DNA from: Paenibacillus marchantiophytorum
GTDB taxonomy: Bacteria > Bacillota > Bacilli > Paenibacillales > NBRC-103111
Reading direction: 5' to 3'
Assembly (NCBI RefSeq): GCF_014640555.1
Contig: NZ_BMHE01000002.1
Coordinates: forward strand, 1-64,000
Length of the DNA: 64,000 nt
The position numbers and the translations under genes were made by a program. The notes under the pieces were generated by a model. The model made no database searches and was not told the origin of the DNA. It saw only the letters and a program-made list of their open reading frames with translations. Of this stretch, positions 44,849 through 53,777 are shown piece after piece (the first letter of the stretch is position 1; each line of letters begins with the position of its first letter).

Positions 44849-45638
44849 TTCGCTTATTGATATTGGCGTTAATCTGATGCACCGCTCATTTGATCAGGAT
44901 CGGGATACTGTAGTCGCAAGCGCGATTGCAGCGGGAGTATCACCACTGATCCTCACAGGTACGAGTGTAAGAAACAGTGAGAGCGCCTCGCGCTTTGCCG
45001 AAAAATTTCCGGGGAAATTATTTGCAACGGCCGGCATCCATCCCCATGACACTCGCCACTGCACGGACGCAGGCATACACAAGCTGCGGGGGTTGGCGAA
45101 GCTGCCGCATGTTGTCGCGATTGGGGAATGCGGTTTGGACTATAACCGGGATTTCTCGCCGCGTGATGTGCAGCGCAAATGGTTTGAAGAGCAGATTAAA
45201 CTTGCTTGCGAGCTGCAGATGCCGCTGTTTCTGCATGAACGAGAGGCGCATGTGGATTTTGTACGTCTTTTGAAGCCGTATATAGGGTCTATGAACAAGG
45301 CGGTTGTCCATTGTTTCACAGGTACGATGCAAGAGCTTCAGACGTATTTGCAGCTGGGATTTTATATCGGAATTACCGGCTGGATCTGCGATGAGCGCAG
45401 AGGCAAACATCTGCGGGAGTTAGTTAAGCGAGTTCCGCTGGATCGGCTCATGTTGGAGACAGATGCGCCTTTTCTGACACCGCGTGACCTCAAGGTGAAG
45501 CCGCGAGATGGACGCAATGAGCCGCGCTTCCTGCCTCACATTGCAGCAGCGGTGGCTGCATGCTTGGGCAAGTCGGTCCAGGAAGTGACGGAAGGAACGA
45601 ATCGGACAACGAAAGATTTCTTTGGAATTTCTAATTAA
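44841..45638 (+). CDS. tatD: TatD-type metal-dependent deoxyribonuclease
   Basis: 265 residues, TIM-barrel hydrolase. It follows the sequence pattern of E. coli TatD itself rather than the YabD/YcfH branch usual in Bacillota: 'DIGVNLMHRSFDQDRD' in place of an HxH motif, 'ATAGIHPHD', 'AIGECGLDYNRDFS', 'AVVHCFTGTMQEL' and 'LMLETDAPFLTPRD'. E. coli TatD is a 3'-5' exonuclease acting on single-stranded DNA and RNA. The start overlaps the kptA stop by eight bases, which ties it to the RNA-repair operon. Confidence 0.9.
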   Translation: MNDSLIDIGVNLMHRSFDQDRDTVVASAIAAGVSPLILTGTSVRNSESASRFAEKFPGKLFATAGIHPHDTRHCTDAGIHKLRGLAKLPHVVAIGECGLDYNRDFSPRDVQRKWFEEQIKLACELQMPLFLHEREAHVDFVRLLKPYIGSMNKAVVHCFTGTMQELQTYLQLGFYIGITGWICDERRGKHLRELVKRVPLDRLMLETDAPFLTPRDLKVKPRDGRNEPRFLPHIAAAVAACLGKSVQEVTEGTNRTTKDFFGISN

Positions 45639-45642
45639 TCAT

Positions 45643-45708
45643 ATCCCTATGGATTTCAATCTCCTACATAATGAGTAGGGTATTTGAAGTCAATAGGGAT
45701 TTTATTTT
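45643..45708 (+). terminator. terminator of the RNA-repair cluster
   Basis: ATCCCTAT pairs with ATAGGGAT, with further pairing inside (CCTAC with GTAGG, TTTCAA with TTTGAA), then TTTATTTT. It lies five bases after tatD. Confidence 0.88.
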
Positions 45709-45773
45709 GCGCTTCTAATTGAAGCAGAATTGCCATATCCTTGAAAAGGAAATTCATGGACCGCGTGGAAACT

Positions 45774-45833
45774 AAATGTATAACCGAATGTTTAGCCAAA
45801 TGAATAACTAAATGTATAACCAAATGATGAGGA
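45774..45833. repeat. 12-base tandem repeat in the leader of the SWIM operon
   Basis: AAATGTATAACC (45774), GAATGTTTAGCC (45786), AAATGAATAACT (45798) and AAATGTATAACC (45810) follow each other with exact 12-base period; a partial fifth unit runs into the ribosome binding site GAGGAG. Confidence 0.85.
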
Positions 45834-45840
45834 GTACAAG

Positions 45841-47277
45841 ATGGATCACTTAACGGAATCGTATGTCGATAGTTTGGCGCTTAATAGCAGTGCGATTAAG
45901 AATGGCAAGGATTTGGTGAAGAAAAACAGCTTCCCGCTGCTTTGTCAGTCGGAGGACAAGTCCCTTATTTTCGGAGCGTGCAAAGGTAGTGGGAAAGAGC
46001 CCTATCAATGTTCTGTGGATGTATCCAAAGAAGCAAATCCGGTTTTCCGCTGCACGTGCCCGAGCAGGCAGTTTCCGTGCAAGCATAATTTAGGCTTGAT
46101 GTACGCTTTTACAGCAGGCAAGACATTTGTGACCACGCCTGTTCCGCAAGATATTGCTGATAAAAGAGAAAAGGCGGAGAAACGCGAAGAGAAGAAAAAG
46201 GAGTCTCCCGACCCTGCTGCTCCAGCGGTTAAGCGCAAAACGAATAAATCCGCACTATTGAAGAAAATAACCGCGCAGCTTGAAGGTATCAGTATCGCCG
46301 AAAAGCTCATCCTGCAAATGGTTCAGTCCGGAATTGGAAGTCTGGACAATAAGGCTTTGCAGACCGCGCAAGAACAAGCCAAACAACTCGGGAATTATTA
46401 TATCCCGGGCATTCAGACAGCGATTCGCTTGCTGCTTCTGCAGTTCCGTGAAGAGGAAGATCGGGAAGCCATGTACGGAAAAGTCATAGATCAGCTTACT
46501 ATTCTGCAATCGTTGTTTAAGAAAAGCAGCGAATATCTGACTGGCCGATTGGACAATCCGGATCAGCCGATGGATACGAATTCGACATTGGAGGAATGGA
46601 TTGGTCATGCCTGGCAAATTGCCGAGTTGAGAGAATACGGCCGCGTACGCAGTGAAGCTGAATTGCTGCAGTTGTCATTCAGATCCTACACGGACAAGGC
46701 GAGAGGGGAGTTCGTAGATGAAGGCTATTGGGCGGACCTTGGAAACGGGAAACTGCACCTAACCCGCAACTATCGCCCATTCCGTGCTGCCAAATACATT
46801 CGTGAAGATGACTCTGTCTTCCGGATTGTTCAGGCAGGGGAGCTTGCTGAATATCCGGGTGAACTGAATACACGAGTGCGATGGGAGGAATCGGCATTCA
46901 GAGAAGTGACGAGCTCAGATTTGCAGCGTATCCGTGAAGCGGCTCAGTCCTCATTCCCAGAGGTGATTAAGCAAGTTAAGAATCAAATTAAAAACCCTTT
47001 GTCAGACAAACACCCTGTCGTACATTTGCATTTTACCGGCATCCAAAAAACAGATACATCCTATGTGTTGGTGGATGGACAAGGCAAACAGCTTCCTCTG
47101 GCTGACATTCCCTATCTTAGTGAGCCTACGACACATTTGCTTTCATTGTTAAACAAAACGTTCCTGAATAATCAGGTTATGCTGGTTATGTTCGAGCAAG
47201 ATTGGCAGCAAAACAAGCTGGTGGCGCAGCCTTTAAGTGTGATTACAGCAGATGAAGTTATACGCTTACTCTATTGA
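45841..47277 (+). CDS. SWIM zinc-finger protein (YehQ-like)
   Basis: 478 residues. The SWIM zinc finger is clear near residues 61-84: CxC, then C-x-H in 'CTCPSRQFPCKHNLGL'. A charged linker (about 100-150) and a large helical region with no recognised enzyme motif follow. SWIM fingers bind DNA or protein partners. In E. coli a SWIM protein (YehQ) belongs to the same uncharacterised gene group as the MoxR ATPase and VWA protein found here. GAGGAG precedes the ATG by about nine bases. First gene of the five-gene operon. Confidence 0.85.
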   Translation: MDHLTESYVDSLALNSSAIKNGKDLVKKNSFPLLCQSEDKSLIFGACKGSGKEPYQCSVDVSKEANPVFRCTCPSRQFPCKHNLGLMYAFTAGKTFVTTPVPQDIADKREKAEKREEKKKESPDPAAPAVKRKTNKSALLKKITAQLEGISIAEKLILQMVQSGIGSLDNKALQTAQEQAKQLGNYYIPGIQTAIRLLLLQFREEEDREAMYGKVIDQLTILQSLFKKSSEYLTGRLDNPDQPMDTNSTLEEWIGHAWQIAELREYGRVRSEAELLQLSFRSYTDKARGEFVDEGYWADLGNGKLHLTRNYRPFRAAKYIREDDSVFRIVQAGELAEYPGELNTRVRWEESAFREVTSSDLQRIREAAQSSFPEVIKQVKNQIKNPLSDKHPVVHLHFTGIQKTDTSYVLVDGQGKQLPLADIPYLSEPTTHLLSLLNKTFLNNQVMLVMFEQDWQQNKLVAQPLSVITADEVIRLLY

Positions 47278-47302
47278 ATGATGGAATTAGGAGACGAACC
47301 TT

Positions 47303-49114
47303 ATGAGTATAGATCTATTGTTTGAAGTGCAGCAAGACGTGCGACGACTGTTTATTGCTGGCAGCGGAATGGCTTCGGGGGATTTGCGCTTGCAAAAAGT
47401 GCTCCCGCAATTGCAAAAGCTGGGAGAGTCAGCGCCTGTATTCAATCGAATGGCGCAGGCTGTCAGTCAAGTGCTGGAGGCAGAGACAAGCGGATCAGCG
47501 GCAAAGCTCCTTGAGCTTGGAACTCTGCTGAGTTCAGTGCTCTACACACAGGGGAAAACAGAGACGAAAGAGACTCTTCAGCCTGTTGAGGGATCGGATG
47601 CAAAGCTCAAGACGTTGATTCCGTATCGCAAGCTGCAGCCATTCATTGAAGCTTTGACGCAGAAAGGTCAAGGGAGAATGGAACAGCTCCGTCAAGGATT
47701 CGAGGAGGAATTATTTCGTGATTTCCGCGTGATACCTGCCGTGGTTTCGGCTTTGGATGATAGCTATGCAGAGATTCCCGATTTCCTTCAAATGAAGCTG
47801 CTTCCTCAGATAGGCGTAGAGGCTCTGCCAGCGCTTCAACAACAGCTTAAGTTGGGTGGAGGGAAAGGGGACGCTCGAAGGTTGGAGCTTATCCATGGTC
47901 TGCAGCCTGCTTCTAGCTTAGACCTCTTGCTTCAAGCTGCCGTAAAAGGCTCTACAGAAGTCCGCTCTGCAGCGATTCAGCTATTGGGAGATTATCCTGA
48001 ACAAGAAGAATTTCTATTGGAACAGGCAGAAGACAAGAAGAAAGATATACGCAGAGCCGCTTTGATGGCCTTATCGCGTTTGGGTACAGAGCAGGCTATT
48101 GCCCGTTTGTACCAAGCGCTTTGCTCCAAAGATCAAGATATAGCCATTGAGCCAATTCAATTATGCAAAGCGAATGCGCTGACGATCAGCATTATATCAC
48201 ATGCAGAAGATTTGCTGGAGCAAATCAAGAGGCACCAACAAGTCGAGGCAAATACCCAGCAACTGATGGCTGATATCAGGAGCATGCAGGGGAAACGGGT
48301 GCCTGAGGTTGTTGAGTTCCTGGAGAAATTGTTAAGTACTCCTGAGTTTATTAGTGCTGATACAGAAAGTGTGCAGGAAGAGGCTCTGCAGTTACTGCTT
48401 GATCTGGATTTGCCGGAAGCCGATCACTTCGCGGTTACTCTTCATGAGGCGTACAATCGCAAATTTATTGCTTACAGCTTTCGGGCGGCTGTCAAAATTT
48501 TATCTCCGGAAGATGTCTATGAACGCTTTTGCTATGACCTCAAGGATAAAAAGCAGTTAGCGGCTAAGGAGATTCTGCGTGTGTTGGATGAATTAACACC
48601 TTCAATTGAATATTTCATTTATGATTCATCAGCCAATATCGTTGATTCTATTCAATGGGATCCAAGATGGGGGCATCTGCTCGTAAAGTTGGATGAAGAG
48701 GAGCTTGTCTGCCGATTTGCGCAAGAGCCTGATCCTAAAATAATCGATTATTTGGTCAAAAAATGCCAAGATCGTCAAAATTTCAACTTTGATAAAACGA
48801 CGCATATCCTATTGGTCCTCTTTAACCATCGTTATCCGGATGCGCCGGAGCTGCTGATGACTATTTTGGAAAAGGGCGGAACTAAGCAATTCTATTATCT
48901 GGACCGTGTTCAGCTTGCGCTGCTCCATATGCTGCCTAGGCCTTATGCCGATAGATTGCGGCAATTTGCAGAGGGATTATCGTATCAAGGGATGAAGACG
49001 CAGCTGCTGGAAATCGCGGAATCGATTGAGGCGAAGCCGGAGCAGCAAGATATATCAGATCAGGAAGAGAAAGGACAGGGATTATGGGGATGGATCAAAA
49101 GCAAGATGTTGTAA
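47303..49114 (+). CDS. HEAT-repeat-like helical protein
   Basis: 603 residues, almost entirely helical. Repeated helical pairs are visible at about 180-290 ('AAVKGSTEVRSAAIQLLGDY', then 'KDIRRAALMALSRLGTEQA'), the look of HEAT repeats, so it is probably a scaffold that binds other proteins. No catalytic motif was seen. The gap to the SWIM gene is 25 bases and its end overlaps the ATPase gene by 31 bases. The E. coli yeh group has no obvious counterpart, so this may be a lineage-specific member. Confidence 0.75.
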   Translation: MSIDLLFEVQQDVRRLFIAGSGMASGDLRLQKVLPQLQKLGESAPVFNRMAQAVSQVLEAETSGSAAKLLELGTLLSSVLYTQGKTETKETLQPVEGSDAKLKTLIPYRKLQPFIEALTQKGQGRMEQLRQGFEEELFRDFRVIPAVVSALDDSYAEIPDFLQMKLLPQIGVEALPALQQQLKLGGGKGDARRLELIHGLQPASSLDLLLQAAVKGSTEVRSAAIQLLGDYPEQEEFLLEQAEDKKKDIRRAALMALSRLGTEQAIARLYQALCSKDQDIAIEPIQLCKANALTISIISHAEDLLEQIKRHQQVEANTQQLMADIRSMQGKRVPEVVEFLEKLLSTPEFISADTESVQEEALQLLLDLDLPEADHFAVTLHEAYNRKFIAYSFRAAVKILSPEDVYERFCYDLKDKKQLAAKEILRVLDELTPSIEYFIYDSSANIVDSIQWDPRWGHLLVKLDEEELVCRFAQEPDPKIIDYLVKKCQDRQNFNFDKTTHILLVLFNHRYPDAPELLMTILEKGGTKQFYYLDRVQLALLHMLPRPYADRLRQFAEGLSYQGMKTQLLEIAESIEAKPEQQDISDQEEKGQGLWGWIKSKML

Positions 49115-50181
49115 GATTGCCTGCGGAGCGGTTGTATGCGGAGGAACTTGAGGCTCTGAAGAAATTAGATCAGGATGCCAAGCCGGCAGGATGGCAGTTG
49201 TCTCCTAAGGCAGTATTGACATTCTTAACGGGTGGACAAATCAAAGGAGTAACCATTACACCTAAATATATAGGCAATAAGCGCTTGGTCGAAATGGCAA
49301 TAGCCACTTTGTTGACGGACAGAGCCCTGATGCTTATCGGGGAACCGGGGACGGCGAAATCGTGGCTCTCCGAGAATTTAACGGCAGCTATCCATGGGGA
49401 TTCAGGCAAAGTTATTCAAGGAACCGCAGGCACGAGTGAGGAGCAGATTCGCTACTCATGGAACTATGCGATGCTGCTCGCGCAAGGGCCATCTGATCAA
49501 GCTATTATCAAAAGCCCGATTTTCCGAGCTATGGAAACCGGCGGCATTGCTCGGTTCGAAGAAATCTCTCGTTGTGCATCTGAGGTTCAAGATGCGTTAA
49601 TTTCGATTCTCTCGGAGAAAACGATCTCGATTCCAGAGTTGGCCAGAGAAGTATCCGCAGTCCGTGGATTCTCGATTATTGCCACGGCCAACACGCGAGA
49701 TCGCGGTGTGAATGATATGTCGGCTGCCTTGAAGCGGCGCTTCAATATCATTGTATTGCCATCGCCTTCGGATATCGAGACGGAAGTGGAGATTGTTCGC
49801 AAGCGTGTCAGCGAGATTTCGGCGAGTTATCAGCTGCGGGCCTCGCTTCCCGAAGAGGATGCGGTGCTCAAAGTGGTCACGATCTTCCGCGAATTGCGAA
49901 GCGGGATGACGCTTGACGGCAAGGAGAAAGTGAAGGGAACGAGCGGCGTCATCTCGACGGCTGAAGCGATCTCTTTGCTGACGGGCAGCATGGCACTTGC
50001 CGGCAGCTTTGGCAGCGGCCAGATCAGTGACGAAGATATTGCTGCGGGTTTGCAGGGAGCGATTGTGAAAGATGAAGAGAAAGATCGCCTTGTGTGGAAA
50101 GAATATTTGGAAAATGTGATGAAAAAGCGGGGATCGACATGGAGAAATCTGTATTTCGCGTGCTCGGAGATGAACAAGTAG
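49084..50181 (+). CDS. MoxR-type AAA+ ATPase (YehL-like)
   Basis: 365 residues. Walker A is GEPGTAKS at 86-93. Walker B is in 'GGIARFEEISRCASEVQDAL', where the usual DE pair reads EE. Sensor 1 is IIATANTRDRGVND and the arginine finger lies in LKRRFNIIVLP. MoxR ATPases act as chaperones that load metals or remodel a VWA-domain partner; the partner is encoded two genes downstream. The gene overlaps the HEAT gene by 31 bases and the DUF5682 gene by 43, so the operon is tightly coupled. Confidence 0.9.
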   Translation: MGMDQKQDVVRLPAERLYAEELEALKKLDQDAKPAGWQLSPKAVLTFLTGGQIKGVTITPKYIGNKRLVEMAIATLLTDRALMLIGEPGTAKSWLSENLTAAIHGDSGKVIQGTAGTSEEQIRYSWNYAMLLAQGPSDQAIIKSPIFRAMETGGIARFEEISRCASEVQDALISILSEKTISIPELAREVSAVRGFSIIATANTRDRGVNDMSAALKRRFNIIVLPSPSDIETEVEIVRKRVSEISASYQLRASLPEEDAVLKVVTIFRELRSGMTLDGKEKVKGTSGVISTAEAISLLTGSMALAGSFGSGQISDEDIAAGLQGAIVKDEEKDRLVWKEYLENVMKKRGSTWRNLYFACSEMNK

Positions 50182-52502
50182 GAGCTTCCCCAGGCGTTCA
50201 TGTTTTTGGAATACGACATTTGTCTCCAACAGGCGCCTACCAACTGCTTGCTTTCTTGGATGAAGTGAAGCCTACAGCAGTTCTGGTAGAAGGTCCGAGC
50301 GATGCGACGGCGTTTATCGCGGACTTAACCTCGTCAGGCGTTGTGCCGCCTGTTGCCATTCTGGCCTACACAGACCAACTGCCAGTTCGAACGCTGCTGT
50401 ATCCCTATGCGGAATATTCGCCGGAATATCAGGCATTTCAGTGGGCTAGTCGCCATGGCGCCCAGGCTTTATTCATCGATTTGCCTACCGACCATGCGCT
50501 GGCTTTATATGAGAAGCGCAAGCGAATTCCGTCATCGGAAGAAGACGGCAATACGGATGATGATTATCAAGCTTATATCCGTGGACAGAACACGATCTAT
50601 CAACAGCTTGCTGAGCGTGCAGATGAACCCGACTACGAGGCCTATTGGGAAAGACATTTTGAACATAATTTGCAAAAAGGGGCTTATCGCTCTAGTATCT
50701 ATCAATTCTCGCTTCAAATGAGGGAACTTTCCGCACGGCAAGAATGGGAATATGCGCCGCAGGAAGCTGCTTATAATGAGATTCGAGAAGCTTACATGCG
50801 GCGGAAAATTCAAGAAACGATACTGGCAGGACATTCGCCTGAGCAGATTGTTGTCGTCACTGGCGCGCATCATGCCTCTGCGCTGGATATGCGCTTGCCG
50901 ATGCTGACCGATCAAGAGCTTAAAGGACTGCCCAAAACAACAACCAAGCTCACATTGATGCCCTATTCGTACTATAAGCTATCCTCGCATTCCGGCTACG
51001 GCGCTGGGAATCAGGCGCCTGCTTATTATGAGATGTTCTGGCAATGCCTGCGGCAAGGTGATCTGGACAGACTGCCTTCCTTGTACTTTTCTCAACTAGC
51101 CGTACATTTGCGGGAACATGGTACTTTTCGCTCTACGGCGTCGCTCATTGAAGGCGTAAGGTTGGCCCAGGCGCTAGCAGCTATGCACGACGGCAATCAG
51201 CCAACGTGGAGAGATCTGCGGGACGCGGCTGCGGTTTGCCTTGGCCATGGGGAGTTATCGACCATAGCGGAAGCACTGGCAAGAACGGATATCGGCACGG
51301 CAATCGGCCGTTTGCCGGAAGGCGTCAGTCAGACGCCGATTCAGGATGATTTGAACAGGGAGCTTAAACGGCTCAAGCTGGAGAAATATAAGTCAACGGT
51401 TGCTGCAACCCTTGAATTGGATTTGCGTGAAAACCGGAGGGTCAAATCGGAGGAAGCGGCCTTTGTTGATTTAAAAAGATCCGTCCTCCTGCATCGCCTG
51501 GAGCTGCTGGGTATCCTATTTGCGAAGAAGCAAAGAGTCAGCCAGGATTCCGCATCTTGGGCGGAGCATTGGGTGTTAAGATGGACACCGGAAGCGGAGA
51601 TACAGGTTGTGGAAACGACCTTGAAGGGAGAAACCATTGAACTGGCTGCCGCTTTCGTTTTGAAGGAGCAGCTTGACACTTGTGCGGATATTGCCGGGGC
51701 TTCGCGCATCATTCGAAATGCTTGCGACTGCGCCCTGCTGGATCTGATGGAGCAGGCCAAAGCCGTGCTGCAAGGGCTTGCGGTGGAAACGGGCAACTTC
51801 GAACAAGTCGCTGCGTCCGCTTATGAGCTGGGCGTGTTGATTCGATATGGGTCGATTCGCAGAATGGAGACAGATACGTTAATCCCGCTTCTTCAGCAAT
51901 TGTTTCTGCGAGGAACGCTGCTGCTTATTCAAGCAGCAGGCTGCAACGATGATGCCGCACAGGGGATGGTGAAAGCTATTCAATCGCTGCATACCATTGC
52001 GCAGGATCATTACGAGGTTGTTGATGATGAACTGTGGATGAAGAAATTGCAGGAACTGGCATCACGGGATGATCGGAATGCGAAGCTGTCTGGATTTGCC
52101 TTTGCTATTATGCTAGAGCGCAATGAAATCGCCAATGACCAGATTGCCCAGGAGGTCTCACGCCGTCTTTCCCCAGGGATACCCGCCGATTTGGGAGCGG
52201 GCTGGTTCGAGGGCATCTCGATGCGCAATCGATATGGACTTCTCTCGCGCGTATCGTTGTGGCAGCATCTAGATACCTACATTGGATCGTTGGAGCCGGA
52301 GGCCTTTCATCGCTCGCTCGTGTTTCTGCGCCGCGCTTTTGGGCTGTTCGAACCCCGGGAAAAGGCCGCTGTAGCGGAAATGATGGGGGATATTTGGGGC
52401 GTGGGGGCGGATACGATCGGCGCTGCGCTGCAGCAGCCGCTAAGTGAAGAAGAGAAGGAGAAGTTGGATGAACTCAACGACTTTGATTTTGGGGATTTGT
52501 AG
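50139..52502 (+). CDS. DUF5682-type protein (YehM-like), possible TIKI/TraB-fold hydrolase
   Basis: 787 residues, no signal peptide. The N-terminal domain has Gly24-x-x-His27 in FGIRHLSP, Glu51 in VLVEGPSD and Gly242-Ala-His244-His245 in VVTGAHHAS. This spaced GxxH / E / GAxH pattern resembles the TIKI/TraB/EreA hydrolase superfamily, an inference not proven here. The remaining 500 residues are helical, without motif. ATG 50139 is chosen inside the end of the ATPase gene because GCGGGG precedes it; 50094 would extend the overlap without support. E. coli YehM, of unknown function, is the likely counterpart. Confidence 0.8.
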   Translation: MEKSVFRVLGDEQVGASPGVHVFGIRHLSPTGAYQLLAFLDEVKPTAVLVEGPSDATAFIADLTSSGVVPPVAILAYTDQLPVRTLLYPYAEYSPEYQAFQWASRHGAQALFIDLPTDHALALYEKRKRIPSSEEDGNTDDDYQAYIRGQNTIYQQLAERADEPDYEAYWERHFEHNLQKGAYRSSIYQFSLQMRELSARQEWEYAPQEAAYNEIREAYMRRKIQETILAGHSPEQIVVVTGAHHASALDMRLPMLTDQELKGLPKTTTKLTLMPYSYYKLSSHSGYGAGNQAPAYYEMFWQCLRQGDLDRLPSLYFSQLAVHLREHGTFRSTASLIEGVRLAQALAAMHDGNQPTWRDLRDAAAVCLGHGELSTIAEALARTDIGTAIGRLPEGVSQTPIQDDLNRELKRLKLEKYKSTVAATLELDLRENRRVKSEEAAFVDLKRSVLLHRLELLGILFAKKQRVSQDSASWAEHWVLRWTPEAEIQVVETTLKGETIELAAAFVLKEQLDTCADIAGASRIIRNACDCALLDLMEQAKAVLQGLAVETGNFEQVAASAYELGVLIRYGSIRRMETDTLIPLLQQLFLRGTLLLIQAAGCNDDAAQGMVKAIQSLHTIAQDHYEVVDDELWMKKLQELASRDDRNAKLSGFAFAIMLERNEIANDQIAQEVSRRLSPGIPADLGAGWFEGISMRNRYGLLSRVSLWQHLDTYIGSLEPEAFHRSLVFLRRAFGLFEPREKAAVAEMMGDIWGVGADTIGAALQQPLSEEEKEKLDELNDFDFGDL

Positions 52503-52505
52503 CCT

Positions 52506-53717
52506 ATGACAACAATAGATCAGGAGCAATTGAAACGTTGGCGCTTAATCCTTGGGGCAGCTTCTGAAGAGAAGCTGCAGTCTTATGGGGTTGGAGGCAG
52601 CATGCTGGACCCGGAATCAACGCTCATGGATGAGGCCCTCGCCGCAATCTATGATGGTACCGCTGGCAGTCATATCGATGACGGAGCGCCTGGCTCTGGC
52701 AATTCCCGCAAAGCGGGTTTGGGTCCTTCTGCCCCCAAACTGGCGAAGTGGCTGGGCGATATTCGCACCTTTTTCCCGCCGGATGTGGTGTCTGTGATTC
52801 AGTCCGACGCTATTGAGCGCAAAGGCTTGACGCAGCTGCTCTTCGAACCGGAGCTGCTCGCTCAAGTGAAGCCCGATATTCAGATGGTAGCCACGCTGAT
52901 GGCGCTCAAAGGCAAGATACCAGAGAAGACGAAGGAAACGGCTAGACAATTGGTCAAAGCAGTGGTGGATGAGATTGTAAAGCGGCTTTCCGAAGATTTG
53001 CGACGTGCCGTAACGGGCGCCTTGAACCGCAGACAGCACTCGCCACTGCCTTCGGCTACCGGATTAGACTGGAACACAACCATTCGCAAGAACCTCAAGC
53101 ACTATGACAAGCAGCGGAACCTGTTGCTTCCGGAGAAAGTTTATTTCTTTGATCGGGCGCGGCGCAGCAAGGAGTGGACAGTGATCTTGGATATCGACCA
53201 AAGCGGTTCGATGGCGGGCTCTGTCATCTACGCCTCGATCATTGGCTCCATTTTTGCCAGCATGCCATCTTTGGAAACGCGCGTAGTTGCTTTTGACACG
53301 GAGGTAGTAGATTTAAGCGAACAGTGCGCCAATGACCCCGTCGATATGCTGTTTGGGATACAGCTTGGCGGTGGAACGGATATTAACAAGTCCATTGCGT
53401 ACTGTGAGACTTTTGTGACGGAGCCTAAGAAAACCTTGTTCATCCTGGTTTCCGATTTATATGAAGGCGGCAACCGGACAGAAATGATTCAGCGATTAGT
53501 GGATATGCATGAAGCGGGTGTGAAAACCCTTTGTTTACTGGCCTTATCCGATCAAGGCGTACCTTCTTATGATGATGCGATTGCCAAAAAGCTGGCCCAA
53601 TACGGCATTCCATGCTTCGGCTGCTCGCCGGATAGACTTCCGGAATTGATGGAGGGCGCTTTGAAAGGGCTTGATCTTGCAGGGCTTGCGGAGAAAGTGA
53701 AGCATACGGGTAATTAG
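52506..53717 (+). CDS. VWA-domain protein (YehP-like)
   Basis: 403 residues. A helical N-terminal half is followed by a VWA domain with a full metal site: 'ILDIDQSGSMAGS' near residue 225 (DxSxS), Thr in GGGTDINKS and Asp in ILVSDLYEGG. This class (CoxE-like) pairs with MoxR ATPases, which probably remodel it. It starts three bases after the DUF5682 stop and is the last gene of the operon. A new promoter-like TATAAT at 53744 serves the next gene. Confidence 0.9.
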   Translation: MTTIDQEQLKRWRLILGAASEEKLQSYGVGGSMLDPESTLMDEALAAIYDGTAGSHIDDGAPGSGNSRKAGLGPSAPKLAKWLGDIRTFFPPDVVSVIQSDAIERKGLTQLLFEPELLAQVKPDIQMVATLMALKGKIPEKTKETARQLVKAVVDEIVKRLSEDLRRAVTGALNRRQHSPLPSATGLDWNTTIRKNLKHYDKQRNLLLPEKVYFFDRARRSKEWTVILDIDQSGSMAGSVIYASIIGSIFASMPSLETRVVAFDTEVVDLSEQCANDPVDMLFGIQLGGGTDINKSIAYCETFVTEPKKTLFILVSDLYEGGNRTEMIQRLVDMHEAGVKTLCLLALSDQGVPSYDDAIAKKLAQYGIPCFGCSPDRLPELMEGALKGLDLAGLAEKVKHTGN

Positions 53718-53777
53718 ATTAGTTGGGAGGCTTGATTTCGTAGTATAATGTTCCTAATGACAAGTGGAGGAACTCAA

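Noticed and set aside
49597..50243. 210- and 137-residue minus-strand frames
   Set aside because: Both are antisense to the MoxR-like ATPase and the start of the DUF5682 gene, whose motifs are intact.
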